NCBI GenBank assembly: GCA_944349915.1
Contig: CALVNU010000025.1
Coordinates: forward strand, 1 to 9,497
Length of the DNA: 9,497 bases
Direction: 5' to 3'
From: an uncultured Clostridia bacterium
GTDB lineage: Bacteria; Bacillota; Clostridia; Christensenellales; UBA1242
In this document: in pieces, positions 8,578 through 9,497 of the stretch
How positions within the stretch are numbered: the stretch's first letter is position 1
Layout of the letters: every line of letters begins with the position of its first letter
Made by a program: the position numbers and the translations under genes
The notes under the pieces: model-generated
What the model was told of the DNA's origin: nothing
Database searches by the model: none
What the model saw: the letters and a program-made list of their open reading frames with translations, nothing else

Positions 8578-8840
8578 GTTAATATGTCATTTTTTAAAGT
8601 CGCTTACATTTCTTTTATTCTTAATGCATTTATTCTTATCAAAAATGCCATTATATCGCGTTTTTATTACAATTTGCATGATTTCTTTTGCCTAAATAAT
8701 ATTTTTCATTATAACTAAAATATCTTTATATAACGACCTTATAACCAAAATTTCTTTATAAAGCAAAACCTATGCAAAACATATCTATAAAGCAAACCCT
8801 GTGTAAAAAAATATCTATAAATCAAATTTTAATTTAGAAT
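8578..8840. other. non-coding convergent intergenic region
   Basis: This very AT-rich stretch lies between the terminator of the giant gene and the stop of the minus-strand gene. I find no ORF with a ribosome binding site and no RNA gene. The part before 8711 holds only short AT-rich duplications, such as TTTATTCTTA at 8614-8623 and 8629-8638. The part from 8711 to 8830 is the tandem repeat array listed separately. Confidence 0.6.
8711..8830. repeat. four degenerate tandem copies of a ~30-bp unit
   Basis: Units can be laid out at 8711-8740, 8741-8771, 8772-8800 and 8801-8830, with lengths of 30, 31, 29 and 30. All share a core close to AAAATATCTWTATAAAGCAA. The first two open with ATAAC and have CTTTATA; the last two have ATATCTATAAA. 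Unit 2 contains the perfect 10-bp palindrome CTTTATAAAG (8754-8763). The whole unit repeats without unique spacers, so it is not a CRISPR array. Its role is unknown: it may be decayed replication slippage, a protein-binding array, or part of the 3' region of the minus-strand gene. Confidence 0.65.
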
Positions 8841-9383
8841 TTATCGTTTATCTACAAAACTAAAATTTTCATCTTTAACTTTTATGCAATAACTTTTATT
8901 TGTTTGCAAATTACCCCTAAAAAATATTTTCGTGTTTTTGCATTCTTCGTTTTGCAGATACTTTATTTTATAAAAATTGTAACCCAAAATATTTAAAAAT
9001 GGATTGATATAAAAAAGTTTATTTTTCACATAAACAACTCCAATCATAGTTAAAATTATAATAAAGACCACAAACATTGAAACTCTTGAAAGGTCAAAAG
9101 TTATGGCAAACAGCACAAACAATGAAAAATATCCCAAAAAGTGTCTGTCTGTTATATTCTCGGCCTGCAAAATCACCACTTTTACAGATTTTGCACTTGA
9201 TTTATGAATTTCTAGCCATAGCCCAAACATGCCAAGAATTATCAAACAAATAAGCATAATAAAAACAAGAGTGTTTAGAACATTAAAAGTGAGATTGCTG
9301 TTTAAAATTTCAACAATCTCTTTTACAAGAATCAAAACATACATGGGAATGAATGCACTCAAAAAAAGTAAAACATCTGTCAT
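8841..9383 (-). CDS. small four-helix integral membrane protein of unknown function
   Basis: The protein is 180 residues from the preferred ATG (complement of 9381-9383), where MTDVLLFLSAFIPMYV runs straight into the first membrane helix. An alternative TTG at 9458 would give 205 residues. Neither start has a clear Shine-Dalgarno sequence, and the frame has no stop up to the window edge, so the gene could be longer or partial. In the 180-residue numbering, hydrophobic segments lie at about 4-25, 37-59, 82-97 and 102-120. A basic, mostly soluble tail of about 55 residues follows. Distinctive motifs are AENIT (74-78), FLGYFSLFVLF (82-92) and INPFLNILGYNFY (126-138), which look like conserved features of a real family. 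I cannot name that family with confidence; a distant likeness to the membrane subunit KwaA of Kiwa phage defence is a guess, and no kwaB-like gene follows. The gene converges on the giant gene. Confidence 0.75.
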   Translation of the reverse strand: MTDVLLFLSAFIPMYVLILVKEIVEILNSNLTFNVLNTLVFIMLICLIILGMFGLWLEIHKSSAKSVKVVILQAENITDRHFLGYFSLFVLFAITFDLSRVSMFVVFIIILTMIGVVYVKNKLFYINPFLNILGYNFYKIKYLQNEECKNTKIFFRGNLQTNKSYCIKVKDENFSFVDKR

Positions 9384-9411
9384 ATTTTTATTATTTTCAA
9401 AACAAATAAAA

Positions 9412-9439
9412 ATATTAAACTTTGCCGTAAAATGCACAA
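9412..9439 (-). promoter_or_regulatory. weak candidate promoter of the minus-strand membrane protein
   Basis: Read on the minus strand, TTGTGC (complement of 9434-9439) and TAATAT (complement of 9412-9417) are separated by 16 bp. Both hexamers are poor to moderate consensus matches. If used, transcription would start between the TTG at 9458 and the ATG at 9383, which would exclude the longer protein. The AT-rich background makes chance matches likely. Confidence 0.2.
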
Positions 9440-9497
9440 AAGACAACTCAATTATCAAATTATTGAATAAATATCTAATAAATAAGATATAGCAAAA

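Noticed and set aside
8711..8830. Possible CRISPR array, because of the ~30-bp periodicity
   Set aside because: The whole 30-bp unit repeats back to back and is degenerate. There are no constant repeats separated by unique spacers, and no cas genes are present.
9229..9492. Plus-strand ORF of 87 codons starting MPRIIKQISI
   Set aside because: It lies antisense to the minus-strand membrane protein, which shows a coherent four-helix pattern and a motif-like tail. The plus-strand product is a Lys/Ile/Thr-rich string with no clear ribosome binding site or domain character.

Overview
The window is AT-rich bacterial DNA dominated by one enormous gene. The type I signal peptide, the bacterial Ig-like (Big/HYR-type) surface domains, the AGGAG ribosome binding site and the composition point to a low-GC Gram-positive (Bacillota) lineage. 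An uncultured gut Clostridia-like organism is my inference, not something the sequence proves. In-frame TGA is absent from the 2772-codon gene and Trp is read from TGG, so the standard bacterial code fits.

Layout. Bases 1-225 are an extremely AT-rich leader: a T-rich tract, two candidate sigma-A-type promoters and a Shine-Dalgarno site. Bases 226-8544 (+) encode a 2772-residue secreted, membrane-anchored protein. It has an N-terminal signal peptide, a very long ectodomain of repeated Ig-like beta-sandwich modules, and one C-terminal transmembrane helix with a basic cytoplasmic tail. There is no LPXTG sortase signal. A strong hairpin-plus-T-tract terminator follows the stop codon at once (8546-8577). 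Bases 8578-8840 are non-coding and include four degenerate copies of a roughly 30-bp tandem repeat (8711-8830). On the minus strand, a small four-helix membrane protein of unknown function ends at 8841. Its ATG is probably at 9383, but its frame stays open to the window edge.

The two genes converge on the shared intergenic region, and the terminator hairpin has a T-tract on both strands, so it could stop transcription from both sides. Nothing shows that the two proteins work together. The giant protein is best read as a monocistronic surface stalk, adhesin or scaffold; the small one is an uncharacterised integral membrane protein. I see no RNA genes, mobile elements or CRISPR array. The most notable points are the size and sortase-independent anchoring of the giant protein, an exact in-frame 21-bp duplication inside it, and the intergenic 30-bp repeat array.
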